Below the pieces are notes generated by a model. That model made no database searches, was not told where the DNA came from, and saw nothing but the letters and a program-made list of their open reading frames with translations. The translations under genes were made by a program, and so were the position numbers. A stretch of DNA of 64,000 nt, taken from the NCBI RefSeq assembly GCF_009379765.1, contig NZ_WHTD01000003.1:1-64000 (forward strand). Direction: 5' to 3'. Origin of the DNA: Actinophytocola sp. GTDB lineage: Bacteria; Actinomycetota; Actinomycetes; Mycobacteriales; Pseudonocardiaceae. Positions 1 through 8,082 of this stretch are shown piece after piece; position 1 is the stretch's first letter; each line of letters opens with the position of its first letter.

Positions 1-1
1 C

Positions 2-1981
2 GACGAGCGGCCGGTCCGGGCGCTGGTGCGCGCGGTCCTGCGCAGCCCCGCGCTGTGGCTCGCCGTCGGCACGGTGGCGCTGGCCCTTGTGGTGCACCGG
101 GACCGGCTCGGTCTCGACCTGAGCGGTGGGCGGCTGTTCCCGCCCGACGGGCTGGCCGCCACCTGGTCGTCCTACCTGGCCGGCTGGCACCCGACCGGGG
201 GCGGCAGCGCCGCGCCCGCGCCGGCCGCGCTCGCGGTCGTCGGGCTGCTCGGCGCCCCGTTCGGCTCGCCGGCGGTCGGCGTCTCGCTGCTGATGCTCGG
301 CGCGATGCCGCTCGCCGCGCTGTCCGGCTACCTGGCCACCCGGAACCTGCCGGTCGGCCGCTGGCCGCGCGCGGCGGTAGCGGCGGCCTACGCCGCGGTA
401 CCGGCCGGCACCGCGGGGGTGGCCCAGGGGCGGCTGGACGTGGCCGTCGTGCACGTGCTGCTGCCGCTGGTCCTCGCCGGCACCGCGGGAATGCTGCGGG
501 CGAGCGCCGGCAGCCCCGGCGGGGGCTGGCTGAACCGGGCCGCGGCCACCGCGCTCGGCCTGGCCGTCATCGGCGCCTTCGCGCCCGCGGTGCACCTGAT
601 CGTGCTCGGCGCCGCGCTGGTCGGGTTCGTCGTCGTGCCGTCTCGCGGGGCGGCCACGCTGCGCAGAGCGGCCAGCCTGTTCGCGGTCGTGTTGCTGCCG
701 CTCGGCCTGCTGATGCCGTGGCCCGCGGTGCTGGTGCAGCGCCCGTCGGTCGTGCTGCACGGGGTGGGCGCGGCCGTGGCGGAGCAGACCCCGCAGTGGT
801 GGCGGCTGCTCACCCTCGATCCGGGCGGCCCCGGTGGCGTGCCATGGCTGGGCGGTGGGCTGCTGCTCGCGGCGGCGATCGCCGTGCTGGTGCGGCCGCG
901 GGCCGCGATGCTGCTCGGGCTGCTGGTCGCGCTCATCGGGGGCGGGGCCGCCGTCGCGCTCGGCGCGATCACCGCTACCCCGATCGCCGGCGGCGCCGCC
1001 CGCCCCGGCTTCACCGGCCCCGCGCTGCTGCTGGCCGCCTGCGGGCTGCTGGTGACGGTGCTGCTCGCGTTCCGGACGGCCCCGCAGGGCCAGGCCGCAA
1101 CCGGCCCTCGGGCACCCGGCTGGGTGCTGCCCGTGGTCGGCTGCATCGCGGTGGCGGTGCTTGCCGCGGGCGCCGCGCTGTCCGGCTCCGCGGGACAGCT
1201 CGGCTCCGACCGGCCGGGGTCCGGGTCGGTGCGACTGGTGCCGGCGCTGACCGCCGAGCTGGCCAACACCTCGACATCGGTGCTGGTGGTCGGCGACGAG
1301 ACCGAACCGGCTCGGTTGACCAGGGGCCGGCCGGCCGGCTTCGGCGACGACGACATCGCGCCGCTGCGGGCCGGCGCCGCCCGGCTCGACCGGATCGTCA
1401 CCGCGCTGCGAGCCGCAGAGCCGGGTGAGACGCCCGCCGCCATTGCCCAGCTGGCCACCAGCGGGGTGGCCTTCGTGGTGCTGCCCGACCGCGCGGACGC
1501 CCGCAGGGTGCGCGCCGTCGCGGGGGCGCTGACCAGGCAGGAGGCCGACACCGCCGACGACAGGCCGGTACTTCGGGTGCTGCAGCCGAACACCGGCGCC
1601 GAACTGATCGGGCCGAGGCTGGCCACCGAGGCGCGGGCCGGCTCAGCGCCGCCCATCGACCCGGACGTGCACGGCGTGCCCGTGCCCGGCGCCCCGCCGT
1701 CGATCGCCGCGGACGTCGCCCGCGGCGCCGACGGCCGGCTGATGGTGCTGTCCGCGAACGCGGAGCCGGGCTGGCAGGCCACCGTGAACGGGGCAGCGGT
1801 GCCCACCGTTCGCGCCTGGGGGCACCTGGTCGCCGTGCCGGTGCCGGCCGAGGCGGTCGAGGTGCGGATCACCTTCGCCGACGGGGTGCGCTCCGCGCTG
1901 CTGCTCGGCCAGCTCGCGGTGACGCTGTTCGTGCTGGCCACCGCCGTCCCCTCGGCGGCGGGGCGAAGGGCGGCCGGTTAG
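2..1981 (+). CDS. C-terminal part of a large polytopic membrane protein, probable glycosyltransferase (5' end outside window)
   Basis: The reading frame is open from the first bases of the window, so the start lies upstream. What is visible is about 660 residues with many hydrophobic segments over the first two thirds (for example around residues 15-30, 75-100, 130-155, 175-205 and 215-235), then a soluble, probably extracytoplasmic C-terminal domain, then a last membrane segment near the end. Actinobacterial family 2 glycosyltransferases fused to a long membrane region sit at this place next to the metallopeptidase and mannose genes. No catalytic GT domain is visible here, so the glycosyltransferase name rests on position and architecture only. 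The gene converges on its neighbour with an 8-base gap. Confidence 0.6.
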   Translation, partial: DERPVRALVRAVLRSPALWLAVGTVALALVVHRDRLGLDLSGGRLFPPDGLAATWSSYLAGWHPTGGGSAAPAPAALAVVGLLGAPFGSPAVGVSLLMLGAMPLAALSGYLATRNLPVGRWPRAAVAAAYAAVPAGTAGVAQGRLDVAVVHVLLPLVLAGTAGMLRASAGSPGGGWLNRAAATALGLAVIGAFAPAVHLIVLGAALVGFVVVPSRGAATLRRAASLFAVVLLPLGLLMPWPAVLVQRPSVVLHGVGAAVAEQTPQWWRLLTLDPGGPGGVPWLGGGLLLAAAIAVLVRPRAAMLLGLLVALIGGGAAVALGAITATPIAGGAARPGFTGPALLLAACGLLVTVLLAFRTAPQGQAATGPRAPGWVLPVVGCIAVAVLAAGAALSGSAGQLGSDRPGSGSVRLVPALTAELANTSTSVLVVGDETEPARLTRGRPAGFGDDDIAPLRAGAARLDRIVTALRAAEPGETPAAIAQLATSGVAFVVLPDRADARRVRAVAGALTRQEADTADDRPVLRVLQPNTGAELIGPRLATEARAGSAPPIDPDVHGVPVPGAPPSIAADVARGADGRLMVLSANAEPGWQATVNGAAVPTVRAWGHLVAVPVPAEAVEVRITFADGVRSALLLGQLAVTLFVLATAVPSAAGRRAAG

Positions 1982-1989
1982 CCCGGCGG

Positions 1990-2469
1990 TCAGTCCTGGG
2001 TGCCGTCGACGGTGTCCGGATCAACCCCCAGGTAGCTGGCGACGTGCTCGATGAGCACCTCCCGCACCAGGTCGGTGAGGTCCGCCCGGTCGTGCGCGCG
2101 GGACTCGAGCGGCCGGCGGTACAGCACGATCCGCGCCCTCGTCGGCAGCCCGGCCGCGTCCACCCCGGCCGGCACCAACCGGGCCAGCGGAACGTTGCCG
2201 TCCTCCACGACGTCGCTGCCCCACTGCACGGTCGCCGGATCCGCATCCGGGATCTCCGGCACGTCGTCTACCGCGACGTCGAGCTTGCCCAGCTGCGTGT
2301 GCCACCGCTCGTCGATCGGCTCGAGGGCCTCGAGCACGATCGAGTCGAAGCGTTCCGACTTGCTCAGCGCCGCCGGCAGGGTGGCCGGGTACAGCATGCC
2401 GCGCATGCCGCGGCCGCGCCGATCCCTCCGCCGTCGCAGGCGCGCTCGAGCCGACCGGATCGCCATCAT
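1990..2469 (-). CDS. Zincin-like metallopeptidase family protein lacking the HExxH motif
   Basis: A 159-residue protein of the small actinobacterial zincin-like (DUF1025-type) family, equivalent in position to Rv3259. The N-terminus is very basic (several Arg runs), followed by a conserved ERFDSIVLEALE segment. Where active relatives have HExxH-xxxF-G, this protein reads EVLIEHVASYLGVDPD, so the two histidines and the glutamate are not in a metal-binding arrangement. I infer it is not an active peptidase in the usual sense, and I recall the same degeneration in other actinobacterial members. It is divergent from the DUF3499 gene. Start choice among the first codons is uncertain because no clear ribosome binding site is seen. 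Confidence 0.72.
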   Translation of the reverse strand: MMAIRSARARLRRRRDRRGRGMRGMLYPATLPAALSKSERFDSIVLEALEPIDERWHTQLGKLDVAVDDVPEIPDADPATVQWGSDVVEDGNVPLARLVPAGVDAAGLPTRARIVLYRRPLESRAHDRADLTDLVREVLIEHVASYLGVDPDTVDGTQD

Positions 2470-2582
2470 GATTCGGACAGGGTACGCCGAACTCCCCGGC
2501 CGCCGACTGTCAGCGAGACGGGGTGACGCGCTGCCCGCGCGCCTGCCACATCCCGTCGGATACCGGCGCTACCCTGCCCACC

Positions 2583-2945
2583 GTGCGCAGAAGGCGATGC
2601 TCGCGGACGGGCTGCACCAGCCCGGCGGTCGCCACGCTCACGTACGTCTACGCCGACTCCACGGCCGTGGTGGGCCCGCTGGCCACCTACGCCGAGCCGC
2701 ACTCCTATGACCTGTGCGAACGGCACGCGATCCGGTTGACCGCCCCGAGGGGCTGGGACGTGGTGCGCCACGAGGGCGAGTTCGCCGAGCCGGAGCCGTC
2801 CGTCGACGACCTCACCGCGCTCGCCGAGGCGGTCCGGGAGGCCGGGCGGGTCGACCCCCCGGTCGAGGCCGCACCGGCCGCCCCCGCGACGGGCACCGGA
2901 CGCCGCGGCCACCTGCGCGTCGTGCCCGGTGTAACGGACGAGTAG
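2583..2945 (+). CDS. DUF3499 family protein
   Basis: A 120-residue cytoplasmic protein matching the DUF3499 family found beside manB in Actinobacteria (Rv3258c position). The N-terminal third holds a paired-cysteine pattern (CSRTGC, then CERH about 35 residues later) with the family signature YVYADSTAVVGPL and PHSYDLC, suggestive of a small zinc site. The C-terminus is Pro/Ala-rich and ends in a basic GRRGHLRVVPG segment. GTG at 2583 is chosen because homologues begin directly at the basic VRRRRCSRTGC segment; the frame is open further upstream to 2523. The function of the family is unknown. Confidence 0.8.
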   Translation: MRRRRCSRTGCTSPAVATLTYVYADSTAVVGPLATYAEPHSYDLCERHAIRLTAPRGWDVVRHEGEFAEPEPSVDDLTALAEAVREAGRVDPPVEAAPAAPATGTGRRGHLRVVPGVTDE

Positions 2946-3040
2946 GCCGCCGCCGATTGATCCCCAGCGCGGGACACCGAGCCAGCACCGGCAGATAGGC
3001 TCGATGGCGCCGCTTTCGATTCACTGATCTGGGGAGACCC

Positions 3041-4393
3041 GTGCGCGACCTGTCCGCCATCGTCAAGGCATACGACATTCGCGGCCTGGTCGGCACGCAG
3101 CTGGACGCCGACACGGTCCGCGACATCGGTGCCGCGTTCGCCGACCTCGTGGGCTCGGCGCAGGTGGTGGTCGGCCACGACATGCGCGACTCCTCACCCG
3201 GGCTGGCGGCCGCGTTCGCCGACGGCGTCACCGGGCGCGGCGCCGGCGTGCTGTCGATCGGTCTGGCCAGCACCGACATGCTGTACTTCGCCGCCGGCCG
3301 GCTCGACCTGCCCGGCGCCATGTTCACCGCGAGCCACAACCCGGCCAGGTACAACGGCATCAAGCTGTGCCGCGCGGGCGCCGCGCCCGTCGGCCAGGAC
3401 ACCGGCCTCACCGACATCCAGCGCGAGGTCGAGGCGCGGACGCCGCCGACCCCCGGCACGACCCCGGGCAAGCTCGAGACCCGCGACCTGCTCACCGACT
3501 ACGTCGCCTACCTGCGCGAGCTGGTCGACCTCTCGTCGAGCCGCCCGCTCAAGGTCGTCGTCGACGCCGGCAACGGCATGGGCGGGCACACCGTGCCGGC
3601 CATGTTCGACGGCCTGCCCATGGACATCGTGCCGATGTACTTCGAGCTCGACGGCACCTTCCCCAACCACGAGGCCAACCCGCTCGACCCGAAGAACATC
3701 GTCGACCTGCGGGCCAAGGTCCGCGAGGTCGGCGCGGACGCGGGGCTCGCGTTCGACGGCGACGCCGACCGCTGCTTCGTCGTCGACGAGCGCGGCGAGC
3801 CCGTGCCGCCGAGCGCCGTCACCGCGCTGGTCGCCGTGCGCGAGCTCGCCAAGGACCCGGGCGGCACGGTCATCCACAACCTCATCACCTCGCACGCGGT
3901 GCCGGAGATCGTCGCTGAGCACGGCGGCAAGCCGGTCCGCACCCGCGTCGGGCACTCGTTCATCAAGGGAGAGATGGCCGCCACCGGCGCCATCTTCGGC
4001 GGCGAGCACTCCGCGCACTACTACTTCCGCGACTTCTGGAAGGCCGACACCGGCATGCTGGCCGCACTGCACGTGCTGGCCGCGCTGGGCGAGCAGGACC
4101 GCCCGCTGTCCGAGCTGACCTCGGCCTACAGCCGTTACGCCGCGTCCGGCGAGATCAACTCCACGGTCGGGGACCAGGCCGGCCGGATGGCCGCGGTCAA
4201 GAACGCGTTCGCCGGCCGCGAAGGCGTGCGCACCGACGAGCTGGACGGGCTCACCGTCGAGCTCGGCGACGGCGGCTGGTTCAACCTGCGTCCGTCCAAC
4301 ACCGAGCCCTTGCTGCGCCTCAACATCGAGGCGGCCGACGACGCGGCGGTGGCCGCGCTGCGCGACGAGGTGCTGGCGATCGTCCGCGCTTGA
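3041..4393 (+). CDS. manB: Phosphomannomutase/phosphoglucomutase ManB
   Basis: A 450-residue alpha-D-phosphohexomutase that interconverts mannose-6-phosphate and mannose-1-phosphate, feeding GDP-mannose for lipomannan and glycan synthesis. All four family loops are present: the phosphoserine loop TASHNP (Ser near residue 98), the Mg-binding loop DGDADR (about 239-244), the sugar-specificity loop GGEHSAHYYF, and the phosphate-binding loop RPSNTEP near residue 417. It starts at GTG with GGGGAG eight bases upstream. It opens a tight cluster with the Trm112-like gene 19 bases downstream, then the SIS protein and manA, which together form a mannose-activation operon. The family has dual mannose/glucose specificity, so glucose-phosphate activity is possible. 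Confidence 0.95.
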   Translation: MRDLSAIVKAYDIRGLVGTQLDADTVRDIGAAFADLVGSAQVVVGHDMRDSSPGLAAAFADGVTGRGAGVLSIGLASTDMLYFAAGRLDLPGAMFTASHNPARYNGIKLCRAGAAPVGQDTGLTDIQREVEARTPPTPGTTPGKLETRDLLTDYVAYLRELVDLSSSRPLKVVVDAGNGMGGHTVPAMFDGLPMDIVPMYFELDGTFPNHEANPLDPKNIVDLRAKVREVGADAGLAFDGDADRCFVVDERGEPVPPSAVTALVAVRELAKDPGGTVIHNLITSHAVPEIVAEHGGKPVRTRVGHSFIKGEMAATGAIFGGEHSAHYYFRDFWKADTGMLAALHVLAALGEQDRPLSELTSAYSRYAASGEINSTVGDQAGRMAAVKNAFAGREGVRTDELDGLTVELGDGGWFNLRPSNTEPLLRLNIEAADDAAVAALRDEVLAIVRA

Positions 4394-4412
4394 GCACACT
4401 GGAGGAGAAGCC

Positions 4413-4622
4413 ATGGCAGTCCAGCTGGACCCGCAGCTGTTGGAGATCCTGGCGTGCCCGTCGGACGACCACGCGCCGCTGACCGTGGGCAGCCCCACCG
4501 ACCCCGAGGCCGACGTGCTCACCTGCACGTCGTGCGGCCGGCAGTTCCGGGTCGAGGACGGCATCCCGGTGCTGCTGCTGGACGAGGCGATCGAGCCGCC
4601 CGACGGGACAGCCGACAAGTGA
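4413..4622 (+). CDS. Trm112-like small zinc protein
   Basis: A 69-residue protein of the Trm112/DUF343 (YcaR-like) family. It begins LDPQLLEILACPSDDHAPL and carries a CTSCGRQF knuckle around residues 38-41, giving a probable Cys/His zinc site together with Cys15. It ends in the family's DGIPVLL segment. Bacterial members are small partner or stabiliser proteins for enzymes encoded nearby. Here it sits between manB and the SIS gene, a placement conserved in Actinobacteria. The stop overlaps the GTG start of the next gene (GTGA), so translation is probably coupled. A specific partner cannot be named from sequence. Confidence 0.85.
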   Translation: MAVQLDPQLLEILACPSDDHAPLTVGSPTDPEADVLTCTSCGRQFRVEDGIPVLLLDEAIEPPDGTADK

Positions 4623-5719
4623 GCTCCGCCGTCGACGACACGCTCCTCGACGACCTCGGCCGGCTCGCCGAGGTCGACACCGACGGCTTGCTGCACGCCG
4701 CGGCGCTGTCTGGTGCGCAGGTGCGGGCCACCGTCGAGGCCGCGCAGGAGGCCGGCATCGCGCGGCTCGCCGGCTCGCAGCCCCGCGCGCTGGTCCTCAT
4801 CACCCGCCCCGGCCTGAGCCCGGCGGTCGCGAAGCTGCTGCTGGCGTTGCTCGGCAAGACCTGCCCGGTGCCGGTGGTGCTCACCGACACCACACCGACC
4901 TGGCTCGGGCCGCTGGACGTGGTGGTCGCGCACACCGACGACCCCGGCGACGAATCGCTCGCCGAGTCGATCGACCGGGCCCGGCGCTACGGCGCGGGCG
5001 TCGTGCTCACCGCGCCCGAGGACGGCCCGGTGGCCGCCGCCGCGGCCGGCCAGTGCGTGCTGGTCACGCCGCGGGTGCCGGTGCCGCCCGGGTTCGGCTT
5101 CACCCGCGCGCTGGCCGGCGGGCTGGTCACCGCCACCACGCTCGAGCTGCTGCGCACCGACCTCGGCATGGTCGCCGACGAGCTGGACCGGGAGGCCGAG
5201 CGCGGGCACGCGCAGCACGAGTCGTTCGTCAACCCGGCCAAGTCGCTGGCGCTGCGACTCGCCGAGCGCACGCCGCTGCTGTGGGGCCTGGACGACGTGG
5301 CCACCGGTGTCGCGATCTTCGCCACCCAGGTGCTCGCCACGCACACCGACCTGGTCTGCGACATCGCCGCCTACCCGCAGGCGACCAGCCGCACCGCGCT
5401 GCACCGCGCGGCCACCCGGGCCTCGGCGGAGCACGACATCTTCGCCGACCCCGACGACCTCGAGCCGGCGCAGGTCTCCCCGCTGCGGGTGTTCCTGCTC
5501 GCGGTGAGTGCCACCGCGGCCGACCCGGTGCGCAGGCTCGCCGTCGACACGTTCCCCGCCGCCGACGTGCTCGCGCCGGCCGACGAGATCACCGCCGACG
5601 AGACCACGGGTGCCGCCGTGCTCGCGCTGCGGTTCCAGCTGGCCGCGCTCTACCTGGGGCTCGCGGCCGGCACCACCGGCGGCACCACCCGCTACGCGCC
5701 GGCCAGGCCACGGGAGTGA
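4619..5719 (+). CDS. SIS-domain protein (phosphosugar isomerase-like, TobH/Rv3256c type)
   Basis: A 366-residue protein with the two-lobed architecture of bacterial phosphoglucose/phosphomannose isomerases, positioned exactly as Rv3256c between the Trm112-like gene and manA. An N-terminal SIS-like lobe covers about residues 50-180 (LVLITRPGLSPAV, VVLTDTTPTWL) and the C-terminal half contains the conserved ESFVNPAKSLALRLAERTPLLWG region. Mannose-6-phosphate isomerisation is already covered by the adjacent manA, so the true role is unclear; a regulatory or accessory isomerase role is inference. GTG at 4619 overlaps the upstream stop (GTGA), and the frame extends further upstream only as noise within the previous gene. 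Confidence 0.8.
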   Translation: MSSAVDDTLLDDLGRLAEVDTDGLLHAAALSGAQVRATVEAAQEAGIARLAGSQPRALVLITRPGLSPAVAKLLLALLGKTCPVPVVLTDTTPTWLGPLDVVVAHTDDPGDESLAESIDRARRYGAGVVLTAPEDGPVAAAAAGQCVLVTPRVPVPPGFGFTRALAGGLVTATTLELLRTDLGMVADELDREAERGHAQHESFVNPAKSLALRLAERTPLLWGLDDVATGVAIFATQVLATHTDLVCDIAAYPQATSRTALHRAATRASAEHDIFADPDDLEPAQVSPLRVFLLAVSATAADPVRRLAVDTFPAADVLAPADEITADETTGAAVLALRFQLAALYLGLAAGTTGGTTRYAPARPRE

Positions 5720-5726
5720 GCGTCTG

Positions 5727-6974
5727 ATGCAGCTGCTCGACAACCGGGTGCGTCCCTACGCGTGGGGGTCCCGCACCACCATCGCCGCGCTGCTCGGCCG
5801 CGAGGTGCCCGCGCCGCACCCGGAGGCTGAGCTGTGGCTCGGCGCGCACCCCGGGGACCCGTCCGCGATCGTGGCGGCGGACGGCACCGCGCGGTCGCTC
5901 GTCGAGGTCCTCGCCGAGGACCCGATCGGCCAGCTCGGCCAGGCGGTCGTCGGGCGCTGGGGCGACCGGCTGCCGTTCCTGCTGAAGGTGCTCGCCGCCG
6001 AGGAGCCGCTGTCGCTGCAGGCGCACCCGTCGGCCGTCCAGGCAGCGGAGGGCTACGCGCGGGAGGAGAAGGCCGGCATCGCGCGCGAGGCCGGCAACCG
6101 CAACTACCCGGACCCGACGGCCAAGCCCGAGCTGCTGTGTGCGCTCACCGAGTTCCACGCGCTGGCCGGGTTCCGCTCGCCCGCGCGGACGGTGGAGCTG
6201 CTGCGCGCGATCGAGACGCCCGCGCTGGCCGGGTACGTCGACCTGCTCGCGGGCGAGCCCGACCGGGAGGGCCTGCGGGCGCTGTTCACCACGTGGATCA
6301 CGCTGCCGCAGCCGGCGATCGACGCGCTGCTGCCGGACCTGCTCGACGCGTGCGTCACGCACGTCAAGGAGCACGGCGAGTTCGAGCTGGAGTGCCGCAC
6401 CGCGCTCGAGCTCGGCGAGCGGTACCCGGGTGACACCGGCGTGCTGGCCGCGCTGCTGCTCAACCGGCTGGTGCTCCAGGCGGGCGAGGCGATCTTCCTG
6501 CCGGCCGGCAACCTGCACACCTACCTGCACGGCACCGCGATCGAGGTGCTCGCCAACTCCGACAACGTGCTCCGCGGCGGGCTCACGCCCAAGCACGTCG
6601 ACGTGCCGGAACTGTTGCGGGTGCTGGACTTCGGGTTCGGCGACATGACGGTGTGCACGGGCGAGCCGGCCGGGCCGCGGCGGGTGTACCGGACGCCCGC
6701 GCCGGAGTTCGAGCTGTCCCGGATCGAGTGGGCCCCGGACGAGCCGCGGGCGGAGGTCAAGCTCGAGGGCGGTGTGCCGCGGGTCATGGTGTGCGTCGAG
6801 GGCGGGGTGCGGGTCGCTGCGGTCGACGGTCGCGAGCTGTCCCTCGGGCGCGGGCAGTCGATGTGGTTGCCGGCGCTGGACCCGGACGTCGTGCTGGCCC
6901 CGGTGGGGGACTCGCCCGTACGGCTGTTCGCCGCGACGGTGGGCGGTGCGACAGCCGGAGTGTCCAGTCTCTAG
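5727..6974 (+). CDS. manA: Mannose-6-phosphate isomerase, class I
   Basis: A 415-residue cupin-fold zinc enzyme converting fructose-6-phosphate to mannose-6-phosphate, the step before ManB. Zinc ligands of the class I family are visible: SLQAHPS near residue 98, the Glu in KPELLCAL near 133, and the His in GNLHTYLHG near 260, followed by the conserved Arg region SDNVLRGGLTPKHVD. Length is normal for the actinobacterial enzyme. The ATG lies seven bases after the SIS-gene stop, so it is the last member of the manB operon. The 3' end is 46 bases before the next gene, which has its own strong AAGGAG ribosome binding site. Confidence 0.94.
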   Translation: MQLLDNRVRPYAWGSRTTIAALLGREVPAPHPEAELWLGAHPGDPSAIVAADGTARSLVEVLAEDPIGQLGQAVVGRWGDRLPFLLKVLAAEEPLSLQAHPSAVQAAEGYAREEKAGIAREAGNRNYPDPTAKPELLCALTEFHALAGFRSPARTVELLRAIETPALAGYVDLLAGEPDREGLRALFTTWITLPQPAIDALLPDLLDACVTHVKEHGEFELECRTALELGERYPGDTGVLAALLLNRLVLQAGEAIFLPAGNLHTYLHGTAIEVLANSDNVLRGGLTPKHVDVPELLRVLDFGFGDMTVCTGEPAGPRRVYRTPAPEFELSRIEWAPDEPRAEVKLEGGVPRVMVCVEGGVRVAAVDGRELSLGRGQSMWLPALDPDVVLAPVGDSPVRLFAATVGGATAGVSSL

Positions 6975-7020
6975 GCTCTGGGTGCTTTTGCGACAAATCC
7001 GACTTTGGTAAGGAGTAGCC

Positions 7021-7980
7021 GTGGCTACAGGGGGCGGGACGAAGGCGATCCTCGCCGCGCTCGGGGCGAACGCCGGGATCGCGGTGGCCAAGTTCATCGG
7101 CTTCGCCATCACCGGGTCGTCGTCGATGCTGGCCGAGTCGGTGCACTCGGTGGCGGACACGACCAACCAGGGGCTGCTGCTGCTCGGTCAGAAGACCTCG
7201 CGGCGCAAGGCCACGCGCGAGCACCCGTTCGGGTTCGGCCGGGACCGGTACTTCTACTCGTTCATCGTCGCGCTGATGCTGTTCAGCCTCGGGTCGGCGT
7301 TCGCCATCTACGAGGCGATCCACAAGCTGCAGCACCCGGAGCCGCTGACCTCGCCGCTCGTCGCGGTGGCCATCCTCGTCGTCGCGATCGTCCTGGAGTC
7401 CTACAGCTTCCGGACCGCGATCGTCGAGTCCCGCAAGATCAAGGGCGAGGTCTCCTGGTGGGGCTTCATCCGCCAGTCGCGCACGCCGGAGCTGCCGGTG
7501 GTGCTGCTCGAGGACGCGGGCGCGTTGTTCGGCCTGATGTTCGCCCTGTTCGGGGTGGGCATGTCGGTCGTCACGGACGACCCGATGTGGGACGGCGTCG
7601 GCACCCTGATGATCGGCATCCTGCTCGGTGTCATCGCGATCATCCTGATCATCGAGATGAAGAGCCTGCTGATCGGCGAGGGCGCGACGCCGAAGGAGTT
7701 CGACGACATCGCCGCCGCGGCGGTCGGCGGCCGCGTGCTGCGCCTGATCCACATCCGGACCCAGTACCTGGGCCCGGACGAGCTCCTGGTGGCCGCGAAG
7801 ATCGCGATGGAACCCGGCCTGCCGCTGGCCGAGGCGGCGGCCGAGATCGACGCTTCCGAGCAACGCATCCGCACGGCGGTCCCGGCCGCCCGGCTGATCT
7901 ACCTGGAGCCGGACCTGGACCGCACGCCGGCCGGCGCGGAGGAGAAGGCTCCGGACCCGATCACTCCCGACCCGGCCTGA
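7021..7980 (+). CDS. Cation diffusion facilitator family transporter
   Basis: A 319-residue inner-membrane divalent-metal/proton antiporter. Features seen: an N-terminal membrane pair, the signature SMLAESVHSVADTTNQG with the metal-site Asp/His residues, the loop HPFGFGRDRYFYSF, a second site segment LLEDAGALFGLMFAL, and a cytoplasmic C-terminal domain from about residue 210. The wording of these motifs resembles the SLC30A9-like branch (Zn efflux family) more than the ZitB/CzcD branch. GTG start with AAGGAG at 7009-7014. It lies downstream of manA and upstream of the permease. The metal cannot be assigned from sequence, with Zn or Mn the likely candidates. Confidence 0.88.
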   Translation: MATGGGTKAILAALGANAGIAVAKFIGFAITGSSSMLAESVHSVADTTNQGLLLLGQKTSRRKATREHPFGFGRDRYFYSFIVALMLFSLGSAFAIYEAIHKLQHPEPLTSPLVAVAILVVAIVLESYSFRTAIVESRKIKGEVSWWGFIRQSRTPELPVVLLEDAGALFGLMFALFGVGMSVVTDDPMWDGVGTLMIGILLGVIAIILIIEMKSLLIGEGATPKEFDDIAAAAVGGRVLRLIHIRTQYLGPDELLVAAKIAMEPGLPLAEAAAEIDASEQRIRTAVPAARLIYLEPDLDRTPAGAEEKAPDPITPDPA

Positions 7981-8082
7981 CGATCGCCGCCCCCACTTGC
8001 CGCAGCCGTTCGTCGTGCGGGGCCGGCTCGGCGATCCCACTATGGTCTGAACCAGATCGGGCGGTGGCGTGAGGAGGCGGCC

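Noticed and set aside
3194..5743. 849-residue minus-strand open frame opposite manB, the Trm112-like gene and the SIS gene
   Set aside because: Composition is Gly/Arg/Gln/Val repetitive as expected for the reverse complement of high-GC codons; no motif or ribosome binding site, and the plus-strand genes are clearly conserved.
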